NCBI GenBank assembly: GCA_934525325.1
Contig: CAKSZE010000004.1
Span: 1-57,697 of the forward strand
Direction: 5' to 3'
From: an uncultured Faecalibacterium sp.
GTDB lineage: Bacteria > Bacillota > Clostridia > Oscillospirales > Ruminococcaceae
DNA length: 57,697 bases
Shown here piece by piece: positions 43,453-52,545 of the stretch. Within the stretch, counting starts at the first letter, position 1; each line of letters begins with the position of its first letter. The notes beneath the pieces were generated by a model. The model saw only the letters and a program-made list of their open reading frames with translations, did no database searches and was not told the DNA's origin. The translations under genes and the position numbers were made by a program.

Positions 43453-45690
43453 TTACTGCGCAAGCAGTGCATCGTTGTTTTCTCCCTCTGTCACTCCTGC
43501 GGGGGCAGTTGTCTGCTGCGGTTCTGCAGCAGCGGTACCAGTCTGTGCATCATTCGCAGCATCTAGGTCGGTCTGGGTGGTAGTATCCGATGCTGCGGCA
43601 TCCTCCTGCACCACGGTACGCGGGTCCACATAGGGGTCCACCTCCAGCGTGCCGTCCTTCATGGCAAAGTAGGCGTTGGCGATATCCACCGCCAGATCGC
43701 CGGTGCGGGCACCGTAGCCGCCGTACTCCACCGTAATGCCGATGGCGATCTCCGGGTCGTCTGCCGGGAGATAGGCGATCATCATAGCGTTCAGGTAGTG
43801 CTTGCCCGACGCGTAGGTCTCGCTGCGCTGGGGGGTACCGGTCTTGCAGGCGATGGCAATGGGGTAGCTGGAGATCTTGCCGCTGATGGTGCTGGGCACC
43901 AGTGTCATGCCCTGCCGCACCAGATCAAAGGTGTTGCCGTTGCCCTCGATGATATCCATCACCTCCGGCTGGGTCTCACTGAGCACCTCGCCGGTGTTGG
44001 TATCCAGAATCGCCTTGACAAAGTGGGTGCGGTAGCGCACGCCGTTGTTGGCCAGTGTGGCGGCGTAGGTAGCCAGCTGGATGGGGCTTACCACCGTGTT
44101 GCCCTGACCGATAGCAGCCTGAATATCCAGCGAGGAGACGTAGTTTTTATCCGTCTTTTTGGTCAGGCGTCCCACAGCCTCGTTGACCTCCACGCCGGTG
44201 CGCTGCCCAAGACCCAGCTTGTAGGCGTAGGCATCGTAGACGTCACTGGTCAGGCGGCGGCCCACATCGTAGAAGAAGACGTTGCAGCTCCACTTGATAG
44301 CAGTGACCACGTCAATGTTGCCGCTGTGGCCGTGGCGGGTGCAGCGGGGGTGGTAGTCCTTATAATAGGTATACACGCCGGTGCAGTTGACGGTAGAGTA
44401 CTGGTTGATCAGGCCGCTGTCCAGCGCCGCCACCGCCACCGCCGGTTTAAAGGTAGAGCCGGGGGTGTACAGGCCTTGCAGCGCCCGGTTGAACAGGGGC
44501 AGGCTGGGGTCGGCGCTGTACTCGGAATAGTTTGTAGCGTACAGATTCTGGTCAAAGCTGGGGTAGTTCGCAGCCGCCAGCACGCTGCCGTCCTTCACAT
44601 CCAGCACCACCGCAGCACCGGCGGCGGCCTTCATATCGCCGGTGTTGTACACCCGGTTGATCATATCAATGTTGTTGGCAAGAGCCTTGTCCACCGCACG
44701 CTGAAAGTCGCTGTTGATGGTCAGCTGCACGGTATGTCCCGGCTCCGGCACGGTGGTGATCTTGGTATCCACGATCACACCGTCCGAATTGCGGGTGATG
44801 GTCTCCACGCCGTCCTTGCCGCGCAGTTCGTCCTCGTACACGGACTCCAGGCCGGAGATGCCGATCACATCGTTCATGTTATAGCCTTTTTCCTTGAGCG
44901 GATAGGTCACCTGACCGTTTTCGTCGGTCACCTTCCACTTTTCGGCGGTGATTTTGCCCACGCGCCCCAGCACAGCGGGCAGGATATCGCCCTGCTCATA
45001 GCTGCGGGTGCTGGTCTCCACGATCTCCACGCCCGGCAGTGTGAGGGAATGCTCCTTGATGGTAGCCACCGTCACCTCACTGACATTCTCCGCCATGACG
45101 AAGTTGTTCACGTTGGAAAAGGCCTGCCGGTCCATCTCGTAATGGATGCCCGCCAGCACCCGTTGCCACGGCAGAGAGAAGCTTTCCAGATGGTTTTTCT
45201 CCACCAGCATCTCCATCACATCGTTGGCAGTGGCGTACTGCTGCAAGCCCAGCGTCTCCTTCATATCAGCCAGCGTTTTCTGGTCGCTGGTGCTGTCGGC
45301 GCTATCCGTAAAGGTATAGTTCCCGGCGGCATCCGGCTCGCTGATGAGCAGGGTGTCCAGCCATTTTTCATCGTTTTTGCGCAAAAGTTCCACGATCTGC
45401 TGCAGCATGGTGTCCAGATCCTGATCTCCCATCTGCAGCTTGTTCAGCACCACATTATAGCCGGTGCTGGTGGTGGCGATGCGCTTGCCGGTGCTGTCCA
45501 CGATATTGCCGCGCGCGGCGGTGACCGTGAACTTATAATCCGTGGTGTTGGTGGCCTTTGCCTTGAAGCTGTCCCCGTTGACCAGCTGCAAAAAGATCAG
45601 CCGGAAGGTGTACAGCCCCATGATGATGCAGGCCACTGCAATGAGCAGCAGCATCCGCCGCACCACGACCTTGCGTTCATTTTCGTTCAT
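43453..45690 (-). CDS. mrdA: Penicillin-binding protein 2 (elongasome transpeptidase)
   Basis: Class B transpeptidase that cross-links lateral wall with MreBCD. The 745 residues have an N-terminal helix (about 12-35), a long pedestal domain and the transpeptidase with STFK (nucleophile Ser), SCN and KTGT, in KWSCNVFFY and AIACKTGTPQ. The C-terminal end (about 700-745) is a Thr/Ala/Asp-rich low-complexity tail. ATG 45690 follows AAGGAG; 18 more codons are open upstream. It follows mreD by 19 bases. Confidence 0.94.
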   Translation of the reverse strand: MNENERKVVVRRMLLLIAVACIIMGLYTFRLIFLQLVNGDSFKAKATNTTDYKFTVTAARGNIVDSTGKRIATTSTGYNVVLNKLQMGDQDLDTMLQQIVELLRKNDEKWLDTLLISEPDAAGNYTFTDSADSTSDQKTLADMKETLGLQQYATANDVMEMLVEKNHLESFSLPWQRVLAGIHYEMDRQAFSNVNNFVMAENVSEVTVATIKEHSLTLPGVEIVETSTRSYEQGDILPAVLGRVGKITAEKWKVTDENGQVTYPLKEKGYNMNDVIGISGLESVYEDELRGKDGVETITRNSDGVIVDTKITTVPEPGHTVQLTINSDFQRAVDKALANNIDMINRVYNTGDMKAAAGAAVVLDVKDGSVLAAANYPSFDQNLYATNYSEYSADPSLPLFNRALQGLYTPGSTFKPAVAVAALDSGLINQYSTVNCTGVYTYYKDYHPRCTRHGHSGNIDVVTAIKWSCNVFFYDVGRRLTSDVYDAYAYKLGLGQRTGVEVNEAVGRLTKKTDKNYVSSLDIQAAIGQGNTVVSPIQLATYAATLANNGVRYRTHFVKAILDTNTGEVLSETQPEVMDIIEGNGNTFDLVRQGMTLVPSTISGKISSYPIAIACKTGTPQRSETYASGKHYLNAMMIAYLPADDPEIAIGITVEYGGYGARTGDLAVDIANAYFAMKDGTLEVDPYVDPRTVVQEDAAASDTTTQTDLDAANDAQTGTAAAEPQQTTAPAGVTEGENNDALLAQ

Positions 45691-45709
45691 CTGGTTCTCC
45701 TTTTGCGGG

Positions 45710-46243
45710 CTAAACCACACCGTTGTCGATTCTAAACCCGTCATGGATGCGCTGCACCAGCCAGAAGGCCAGCAGCGCCGCCGGGATGGTCAGCGCCGCA
45801 CTGGGCAGTACAAAGATAAGGTACCGCAGTGCCGCGCCAGCATAGCCCGGCATATAGTAGAAAAACAGCCAGTCCAGCGAGAGCACCAGCAGTGCCGTTA
45901 CGGTGCTTACGGCGGCAAAGTTGCCAAGGTTCACCTGCAGATACAGCTGCACCAGCACCGATACCCCAAAGCAGAGCAGCAGCAGTTCCAGCGCCAGCAT
46001 ACCTACCGTGCGCCCGGCGGCGTAGTCCCACAAAAGGCCGCCCACCGTGCCCAGCAGTGCTCCGGCAAACTCCCCTTCAAATACTGCCACCGCCAGACAC
46101 AGCGGCAGCACCAGCAGCGGCTTTGCCTGCCCCAGCTGGAACAGCCCGGGCGTGGTCTGCAAAGCGGCGCACACAAACAGCGCCAGCACATAGCAGCTCC
46201 ACTTCAGCAGCTGGCTGCGGCTGCGCTTGCGGCGAGATTCCAT
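45710..46243 (-). CDS. mreD: Rod shape-determining protein MreD
   Basis: Small integral membrane partner of MreC and PBP2. The 177 residues hold five or six hydrophobic helices after a basic start (RRKRSRSQLLK). Sequence conservation in this family is low, so the call leans on position between mreC and the PBP2 gene and on topology. AAGGAGGG precedes ATG 46243. Confidence 0.9.
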   Translation of the reverse strand: MESRRKRSRSQLLKWSCYVLALFVCAALQTTPGLFQLGQAKPLLVLPLCLAVAVFEGEFAGALLGTVGGLLWDYAAGRTVGMLALELLLLCFGVSVLVQLYLQVNLGNFAAVSTVTALLVLSLDWLFFYYMPGYAGAALRYLIFVLPSAALTIPAALLAFWLVQRIHDGFRIDNGVV

Positions 46244-46258
46244 AGCAGTGTGCCCTCC

Positions 46259-47089
46259 TTAGTACGCAGTAATGATAAAAACGTGCTTGGCGGTGCGGGG
46301 GTCGGCACCGGGGCGCACCACCGCAATGGAGGATTTGCCGCTGGCCTCCGGCACCACGTCCTGCACCGTACCCACCAGAAGATCCGGCGGGAACACCCCG
46401 CCAAGACCGGTGGTGATGACCTGATCACCCGCGCGGGTCTCGGTGCTGCGCTCCAGATTGGTCAGGGTGCACAGACCGTCTGGCGCATAGGTGGTGTTGC
46501 CGTTCAGAATACCGTTTTCCCGGGTGCGGGAGACCACGCCCGCCGCATTGAAGCTGGGGTGCAAGATGGTCATCACCTTGCAGCTGGTCGGGTCGGCTTC
46601 CACCACCATGCCCAGCAGATAGCCACGGTCACTGATGACGGCATCGTTCACTGCCACGCCGTCTGCGGTGCCCTTGTCCAATGTGAAACCGCCAAACTCG
46701 TCCAGCGGGTCGCGGCCGATGACAAAGCCGGACACATAGGTAGCATTGCTGTTCTTTTCCTGAATGTTCGCCAGCGCCTTATAGGCTTCGTTTTCGGCCT
46801 TGATGCGGTCGTAGTCCACCATCTGCTGGCGCAGTTCAGCGTTTTCCGCTTCCAGCTGCTCGTTCTGCTCCATGACTTCGTCGATGCTGGTGTATTTTTC
46901 CCACACCGCACCCACGCCGCCGCTAACCACAGCCGCCGCCTTCTGGAAAGGGGTCAGGATCACGCCCAGCAGCTCCTGCGGGGCGGCGGTCAGGCGGCCG
47001 TTGGCACCGGCGTAGGCCATGATGCCCACCAGAAACACCGCTACGGCCACAAGGATCTTGAATTTCCAGGTATCAAAAAAATCTTTCAA
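46259..47089 (-). CDS. mreC: Rod shape-determining protein MreC
   Basis: Bitopic protein that links MreB to the wall synthases outside the membrane. The 276 residues have a membrane helix (about 8-30), a coiled coil (about 70-110, EQNEQLEAENAELRQQMVDY) and the beta-rich C-terminal domain. I choose TTG 47089 because AGGAGG lies 9 bases upstream; ATGs farther upstream would extend past the attenuator hairpin at 47143-47173. Confidence 0.92.
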   Translation of the reverse strand: MKDFFDTWKFKILVAVAVFLVGIMAYAGANGRLTAAPQELLGVILTPFQKAAAVVSGGVGAVWEKYTSIDEVMEQNEQLEAENAELRQQMVDYDRIKAENEAYKALANIQEKNSNATYVSGFVIGRDPLDEFGGFTLDKGTADGVAVNDAVISDRGYLLGMVVEADPTSCKVMTILHPSFNAAGVVSRTRENGILNGNTTYAPDGLCTLTNLERSTETRAGDQVITTGLGGVFPPDLLVGTVQDVVPEASGKSSIAVVRPGADPRTAKHVFIITAY

Positions 47090-47142
47090 AGGGTCCTTCC
47101 CTCCTGTCGGGACGCCTGCACCATACCGCAGGCCCTTGCATG

Positions 47143-47173
47143 AAAAAAGCGCGGACAGCCGTGCCATCCGCGC
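47143..47173 (-). terminator. Terminator or attenuator between mreB and mreC
   Basis: Stem GCGCGGA / TCCGCGC with an 11-base loop and T6 on the minus strand. It would reduce read-through from mreB into mreCD and PBP2. Confidence 0.8.
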
Positions 47174-47263
47174 AAGATGCAGTGTTTGCAGCGGAAAAAC
47201 GCACAGCTGCTGTGTCTGAAACTTTTCCGCATTCTGAGCAGCACTCTCCGCAGAGAGCCGCTC

Positions 47264-48286
<1,023 letters not shown>

Positions 48287-48382
48287 TGTTCCAAATCTCC
48301 TTACGATCGTTCCTTAAATCTATCCCAGAATGCCGGAAAGTCTGCGGTAAACAGACCCTCCTGCGCAGAATAACACGGTTCT

Positions 48383-48411
48383 ATTATAGCCGCAAGTGCT
48401 TCATTTCTCAA
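48383..48411 (-). promoter_or_regulatory. mreB promoter
   Basis: Minus-strand TTGAGA (48411-48406), a 17-base spacer and TATAAT (48388-48383); the leader is about 90 bases. Confidence 0.8.
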
Positions 48412-48448
48412 GCGTTTCGGCAAGTTTTCTATCATTTTTCCATTTTTC

Positions 48449-49012
48449 TCACAAAAAACGCGCCAGCGTCTGTACGGTGCGGCTGACCGGCAGCCCCATA
48501 ATGGTGTAGTAGTCGCCCTCGATGCGGTCCAGCCACAGGGCTGCGCGTCCCTGAATGGCGTAGGCACCGGCCTTATCGTAGGGTTCCGGGGTGGCGGTGT
48601 AGAACGCGATCTCCTCCTCCCCCAGCGGGAAAAAGGTCACCTTGCAGCTGTCCACAAAATGCTCTGCCCTGTCCCCTTTGGCAATGCAGACGCCGGTGTG
48701 CACCTGATGGGTCTTGCCGGAGAGTGCGCGCAGCATCCGCTTGGCGTCCTCTGCGTCATGGGGCTTGCCGAACACGGTGCCGTCCACATCCACCACAGTG
48801 TCGCAGCCGATGACTACGGCATCCGGGTGCTGCTTTGCCACTGCAAGGCATTTGCCGATGGCCAGCTGCTCCACCAACTGCGCCGGGGTGGGCGCAGTGA
48901 CGGCGCTCTCGTCAAAATCGCTGACGCAGACCGTGAAATCGGTGGTATACAGGGAGAGCAGTTCCCGCCTGCGGGGGCTACCGGAAGCTAAAATCAGCTC
49001 GTTTTCCTTCAT
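48449..49012 (-). CDS. maf: Maf-family nucleotide pyrophosphatase
   Basis: Hydrolyses non-canonical or modified nucleoside triphosphates (house-cleaning). The 187 residues contain the family opening LILASGSPRRRELL (6-19), SDFDES, VIGCDTVV with the metal-binding Asp, GKPHDAEDAKRML and the late GDYYTIMGLP. Start ATG 49012; a longer frame overlaps dut and is not used. It follows dut by 19 bases, two nucleotide-pool cleaners side by side. Confidence 0.94.
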   Translation of the reverse strand: MKENELILASGSPRRRELLSLYTTDFTVCVSDFDESAVTAPTPAQLVEQLAIGKCLAVAKQHPDAVVIGCDTVVDVDGTVFGKPHDAEDAKRMLRALSGKTHQVHTGVCIAKGDRAEHFVDSCKVTFFPLGEEEIAFYTATPEPYDKAGAYAIQGRAALWLDRIEGDYYTIMGLPVSRTVQTLARFL

Positions 49013-49031
49013 TTTTTGCCGCGTCCCTTCC

Positions 49032-49478
49032 TTATCGGCCGGTAGAGCCAAAGCCGCCCGCACCGCGCTGCGTATCGCCCAGCTCCTCGGCGGGCACAAA
49101 GGCGGCAGTGTACACCGGGGCGATGCACAGCTGGGCCACCCGCTCGCCGGGCTGGATGGTATAAGCCTCGGCACCCAGATTGACCATGGGTACCTTCAGC
49201 TCGCCGCGGTAGTCACTGTCCACCACGCCCACGCCGTTGGCCATGCACAGGCCGTGCTTGATGGACAGGCCGCTGCGGGCATACACCAGCGCCACGCTGT
49301 GCGCACCGGGCAGCTCGATGGCAAGGCCGGTGGGCACCAGCACCCGCTGCATGGGGGCAACGGTCAGCGGTGCATCCAGCACAGCGCACAGGTCGGCGGC
49401 AGCCGCGCCGGGGGTGGCATAGGCGGGCACCTTTGCCCGGGCATCCAGTACCTTATATTTTACAGTGATGGGTTCCAT
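49032..49478 (-). CDS. dut: dUTP diphosphatase
   Basis: Hydrolyses dUTP to dUMP, keeping uracil out of DNA and feeding dTMP synthesis. The 148 residues carry the trimeric-dUTPase motifs: PGAAAADL, YARSGLSIKHG (about 67-77), GVVDSDYRGEL (with catalytic Asp), GERVAQLCI and the C-terminal RGAGGFGSTGR. ATG 49478 has a modest GAGG site. Confidence 0.96.
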   Translation of the reverse strand: MEPITVKYKVLDARAKVPAYATPGAAAADLCAVLDAPLTVAPMQRVLVPTGLAIELPGAHSVALVYARSGLSIKHGLCMANGVGVVDSDYRGELKVPMVNLGAEAYTIQPGERVAQLCIAPVYTAAFVPAEELGDTQRGAGGFGSTGR

Positions 49479-49546
49479 CGTATAACCTCGTTTCGTTTTT
49501 TCTGTTTTTCACAAGCAAAGCTTGGGGCAATGCCGGTGTTTTCTTA

Positions 49547-51616
49547 TCAGTTTGTACCTTTAAAATACAGGCCGCGGGTAAAATCGCCCTCAAAGGGGGC
49601 GTGGGTGCGGATCATTTCCAAAATCTGCGCCGCTTCCTCGCGGGACTCCAGCGTAAAGTAGGCCACGCCGTAGTCCACCACCAGTGCACCGGGCTTATCG
49701 CCCATGTAGATGGGCACCGGGTTATAAATGGTGCGCACCCCAAGGCCGCACCGCACCGGGAACTTTTTGGCTTTTCGGTCGGTCAGCACACCGGTCTTAT
49801 CGCAGTGGGCGCAGTCGTGGATGTTCTGCAGCGGGCAGGCGCGGGTAAGCATCAGCGGCATATGGCCGTAGATCATCACGCCCGTGGGCACAGGCTTCCC
49901 GTTCCGGGCGGGCGCAATGGACGCAATATCGCTGTCTTTTACCTCCGGCAGGATGAGCAGACTGGAAAGCCCCTGCTCTGCGTAGAACTGCGCCGCCACA
50001 TTGTTGGTGATGTTCAGCCCAAAGCCGCCGGTCATGGGCAAGCCACGGCACAGCCGCAGATGGGCAATGTTGCTGACCTCGTACCCGGCAAAGCCGGCAT
50101 CCTGCGTGGCTGCGATGCGGCGGGCGGTATCCTGCTCCAGCGCACCAAACATGACCCGGGGCAGCTCCAGAAGGGTCTTTGCCCGCCACTCCCGGGGCAC
50201 ACGGTCGGCCTGCGCAATGGGCAGAATGAGGTATTCCACCCCGTCAAGTGCCCGCTCCGGCACCTGTTCCCAGCGCTCGAACCGGGCGCGCAGAGTGCGG
50301 CGGGGCGGCAGGGTGCGCTGCGGCAGGGCGGCGACGTGCTCCTCGGTGGTAGGCCACGGGCGCAGCACCTCCCGCTTTTTGAGCAGGGCATCCAGCGCTT
50401 CCCGGCGCAGCTCGTTCACGGCACTGCCGGGGATGAACCACGGCCCACCGTCCATTTCTACCGTGATTTTCTCCGCCGCAAAGGGCGTGCCGCCGGTCTT
50501 GGCCAAGCTGCGGTTCAGGCTCTCGGTGGGGTCGGTGCGGGCAGGCTGCGGCTCGGCATCCCCATAGGCAAAGGCCTTGTTGCCGTCGGCATCTGTAACG
50601 GTCAGCTTTTCGCCGCCCTCTTCAATTTCCAGCTTCATCTGCACCGGCACGCGGGAGCGCTCGCGGCGGTAAAGTTCGCGCAGCATGGGCAGGGTCTTTT
50701 TGGTCAGCTCGGCATCGGCTTCGCTGCGCACACCAAACATGGTGCCGTCGATTTTCCCGTCCAGATAGCCGGAGGTGAAGCCGGAGCGGCTGAAGGCGTT
50801 CTTCAGCAGGTCGCGGTCGTAGGCGCGGCCCTCACGGCCTGCCAGACAGGCGCTGACCGCCGCCGCCACATACTCCGGTGTGCGCAGACGGCCCTCGATT
50901 TTTGCCGATGCTACGCCAAGCGCCTGCAGCTTGTCCAACTTGTCGATGGCAGAGTTATCCTTGAGGGAGAGGTGATGCAGCCGCCCGGGCTTGCCCTCCG
51001 GCAAGGCGTTGGCTTCAAAGGGCAGACGGCAGGGGCCCGCACAGGAGCCCCGGTTGCCGCTGCGCCCGCCCAGAAAGGCCGACATATAGCACTGGCCGCT
51101 CACGCTCATGCACAGCGCACCGTGGATGAAGCACTCAGTCTCGATGCCGCAGTGCTTTGTGATATGCTCCACCTCGGGCAAGCTCAGCTCACGCGCCAGC
51201 ACCACCCGGGTAAAGCCCAGTTCCTTCAGTTCCAGTGCGCCTTGCAGGGTGTGGACACTCATCTGGGTAGAGCCGTGCCGGGGCAGCTGCGGGGCGATCT
51301 TGCCGATCAGGGTAGCCACCGCCAGATCCTGACAGATAACTGCATCCGCGCCGCTGGCTGCTACTGCCCGGATGGCCTGTTCCAGCGCCGGCAGCTCGGT
51401 GCCGTACACGGTCGTATTCAGCGCAACGTGCACCGCCACGCCCCGGGCGTGACAGAAGCGCACCGCCTCCTGCAGGCTGTCTGCATCAAAGTTGCCGGCA
51501 CCCGTGCGGGCGTTGAAGCCCGAAAAGCCCAGATATACTGCGTCCGCGCCGCTGAACACCGCAGCGCGTAGCATTTCTTCACTGCCCACCGGGGCTAAGA
51601 TCTCGATCCTTGCCAT
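49547..51616 (-). CDS. U32 peptidase-family protein (rRNA/tRNA hydroxylation type)
   Basis: The 689 residues begin with a U32 TIM-barrel-like domain (IEILAPVGSEEMLRAAVFSGADAVYLG) and the conserved FIHGALCMSVSGQCYMSAFLGGRSGNRGSC (cited here as landmarks around 165-195) with Cys residues for an iron-sulfur site, followed by a C-terminal extension of about 350 residues with a collagenase-like part. Relatives in E. coli act in RNA hydroxylation (RlhA and TrhP). The length and extension fit RlhA-like proteins better than TrhP; that choice is inference. AAGGAG precedes ATG 51616. It follows zapA by 36 bases. Confidence 0.85.
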   Translation of the reverse strand: MARIEILAPVGSEEMLRAAVFSGADAVYLGFSGFNARTGAGNFDADSLQEAVRFCHARGVAVHVALNTTVYGTELPALEQAIRAVAASGADAVICQDLAVATLIGKIAPQLPRHGSTQMSVHTLQGALELKELGFTRVVLARELSLPEVEHITKHCGIETECFIHGALCMSVSGQCYMSAFLGGRSGNRGSCAGPCRLPFEANALPEGKPGRLHHLSLKDNSAIDKLDKLQALGVASAKIEGRLRTPEYVAAAVSACLAGREGRAYDRDLLKNAFSRSGFTSGYLDGKIDGTMFGVRSEADAELTKKTLPMLRELYRRERSRVPVQMKLEIEEGGEKLTVTDADGNKAFAYGDAEPQPARTDPTESLNRSLAKTGGTPFAAEKITVEMDGGPWFIPGSAVNELRREALDALLKKREVLRPWPTTEEHVAALPQRTLPPRRTLRARFERWEQVPERALDGVEYLILPIAQADRVPREWRAKTLLELPRVMFGALEQDTARRIAATQDAGFAGYEVSNIAHLRLCRGLPMTGGFGLNITNNVAAQFYAEQGLSSLLILPEVKDSDIASIAPARNGKPVPTGVMIYGHMPLMLTRACPLQNIHDCAHCDKTGVLTDRKAKKFPVRCGLGVRTIYNPVPIYMGDKPGALVVDYGVAYFTLESREEAAQILEMIRTHAPFEGDFTRGLYFKGTN

Positions 51617-51652
51617 AGTTCTCCTTCTGACTTCTATTTATATAAGGTACAT

Positions 51653-52120
51653 TCAGTTGGTCTCGTCCGTCTGCGCACTGTCTGCCGCCGGGGCTTCCGG
51701 GGCGGCGGGCTGCTCCTGTGCCGTCTCTGCCGCAGCGCGGGCGGCGCGTTCTTCCCGGCGGGTCTCGCGCTGGCGCTCCTTGGCAAGCTGCTCCCGCAGG
51801 GCGGCAGCTTCCCGGCGCAGCACGGCGTTTTCAGCCAGCGCCTTGTCCTCAGCCAGCTTTGCCCGGGCTGCATCTGCAATGTAGTCCTGGATCTGGCTGC
51901 GCATATTCTCGGCGCTGCCGGTGCTCTTGCGGTATTCGTCCAGATAATCCATTGCACAGAACACCGCCGCCTTGGTCACCGAGAGGTTATCGTTGGTGTC
52001 CAGCAGCTTTGTGATGTCCTCGTCCAGCTTTTTGGCAAGACCGAGGATGTACTTTTCCGAATCTGTGGTTGCGATGGCATACGGTGTGCCCGCGATGTTG
52101 ACCCTTACCTTGTTTACCAT
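51653..52120 (-). CDS. zapA: Cell division protein ZapA
   Basis: Binds and bundles FtsZ at the division ring. The N-terminal 90 residues match the ZapA layout (VRVNIAGTPYAIATTDSEKYILGLAKKL), then a long coiled coil (about 75-130, basic ARAKLAEDKALAENAVLRRE) and an Ala/Glu/Pro-rich tail. At 155 residues it is longer than the usual 85-110. ATG 52120 follows AAGGGG. Three AACGTTTCG elements lie in its leader. Confidence 0.88.
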   Translation of the reverse strand: MVNKVRVNIAGTPYAIATTDSEKYILGLAKKLDEDITKLLDTNDNLSVTKAAVFCAMDYLDEYRKSTGSAENMRSQIQDYIADAARAKLAEDKALAENAVLRREAAALREQLAKERQRETRREERAARAAAETAQEQPAAPEAPAADSAQTDETN

Positions 52121-52204
52121 GGTGTTTTCCCCTTTTTATCCTGTATCTGTACGGCGCAAGGCCGTTTGTTCTGCACTTTACCGGGATCTGACATCGTTCC
52201 CGGT

Positions 52205-52283
52205 AACGTTTCGGCATCCAAAAACGTTTCGATAGAGTTTCCCGCCCCATTACTGCCGGAATTACTCCCCGAAAAACGTTTCG
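52205..52283. repeat. Three AACGTTTCG elements in the zapA leader
   Basis: Direct copies at 52205-52213, 52223-52231 and 52275-52283; a near copy AACGTTTCT is at 52477-52485. The last two full copies share a longer AAAAACGTTTCG and are 52 bases apart. Confidence 0.65.
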
Positions 52284-52412
52284 CGGCTCACTTCTACCTT
52301 CTATTATAATATAAATACGCCGCAAGAAAAAGTGTAATTTTTGAAATTTCGGCATATTTGTCAGAAAGTGGCCTGAAAAAATAGCAGTTACGGAAAAAAA
52401 GCGCCTAGTTCC

Positions 52413-52441
52413 TTGCATTTGCAAATCGTTCATATTATAAT
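52413..52441 (+). promoter_or_regulatory. glgP promoter
   Basis: TTGCAT (52413-52418), a 17-base spacer and TATAAT (52436-52441). Confidence 0.8.
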
Positions 52442-52545
52442 AACTTTGTTATGTTGGCAGCCGGGCGAAAGAGGGAACGTTTCTGCTGCTATTATCTACT
52501 CAATTATTTTAGCAAAGCAAACGCTTATGCGGATAGGAGCACACT

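Larger units (their letters stand above)
52121..52545. other. Divergent zapA / glgP intergenic region
   Basis: It holds the leftward zapA leader with a TATAAT at 52308-52303 (no good -35 seen), three AACGTTTCG repeats, and the rightward glgP promoter at 52413-52441 with a 105-base leader. A cre-like but imperfect GCAAACGCTT lies near 52517-52526. I see no gene. Confidence 0.6.
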
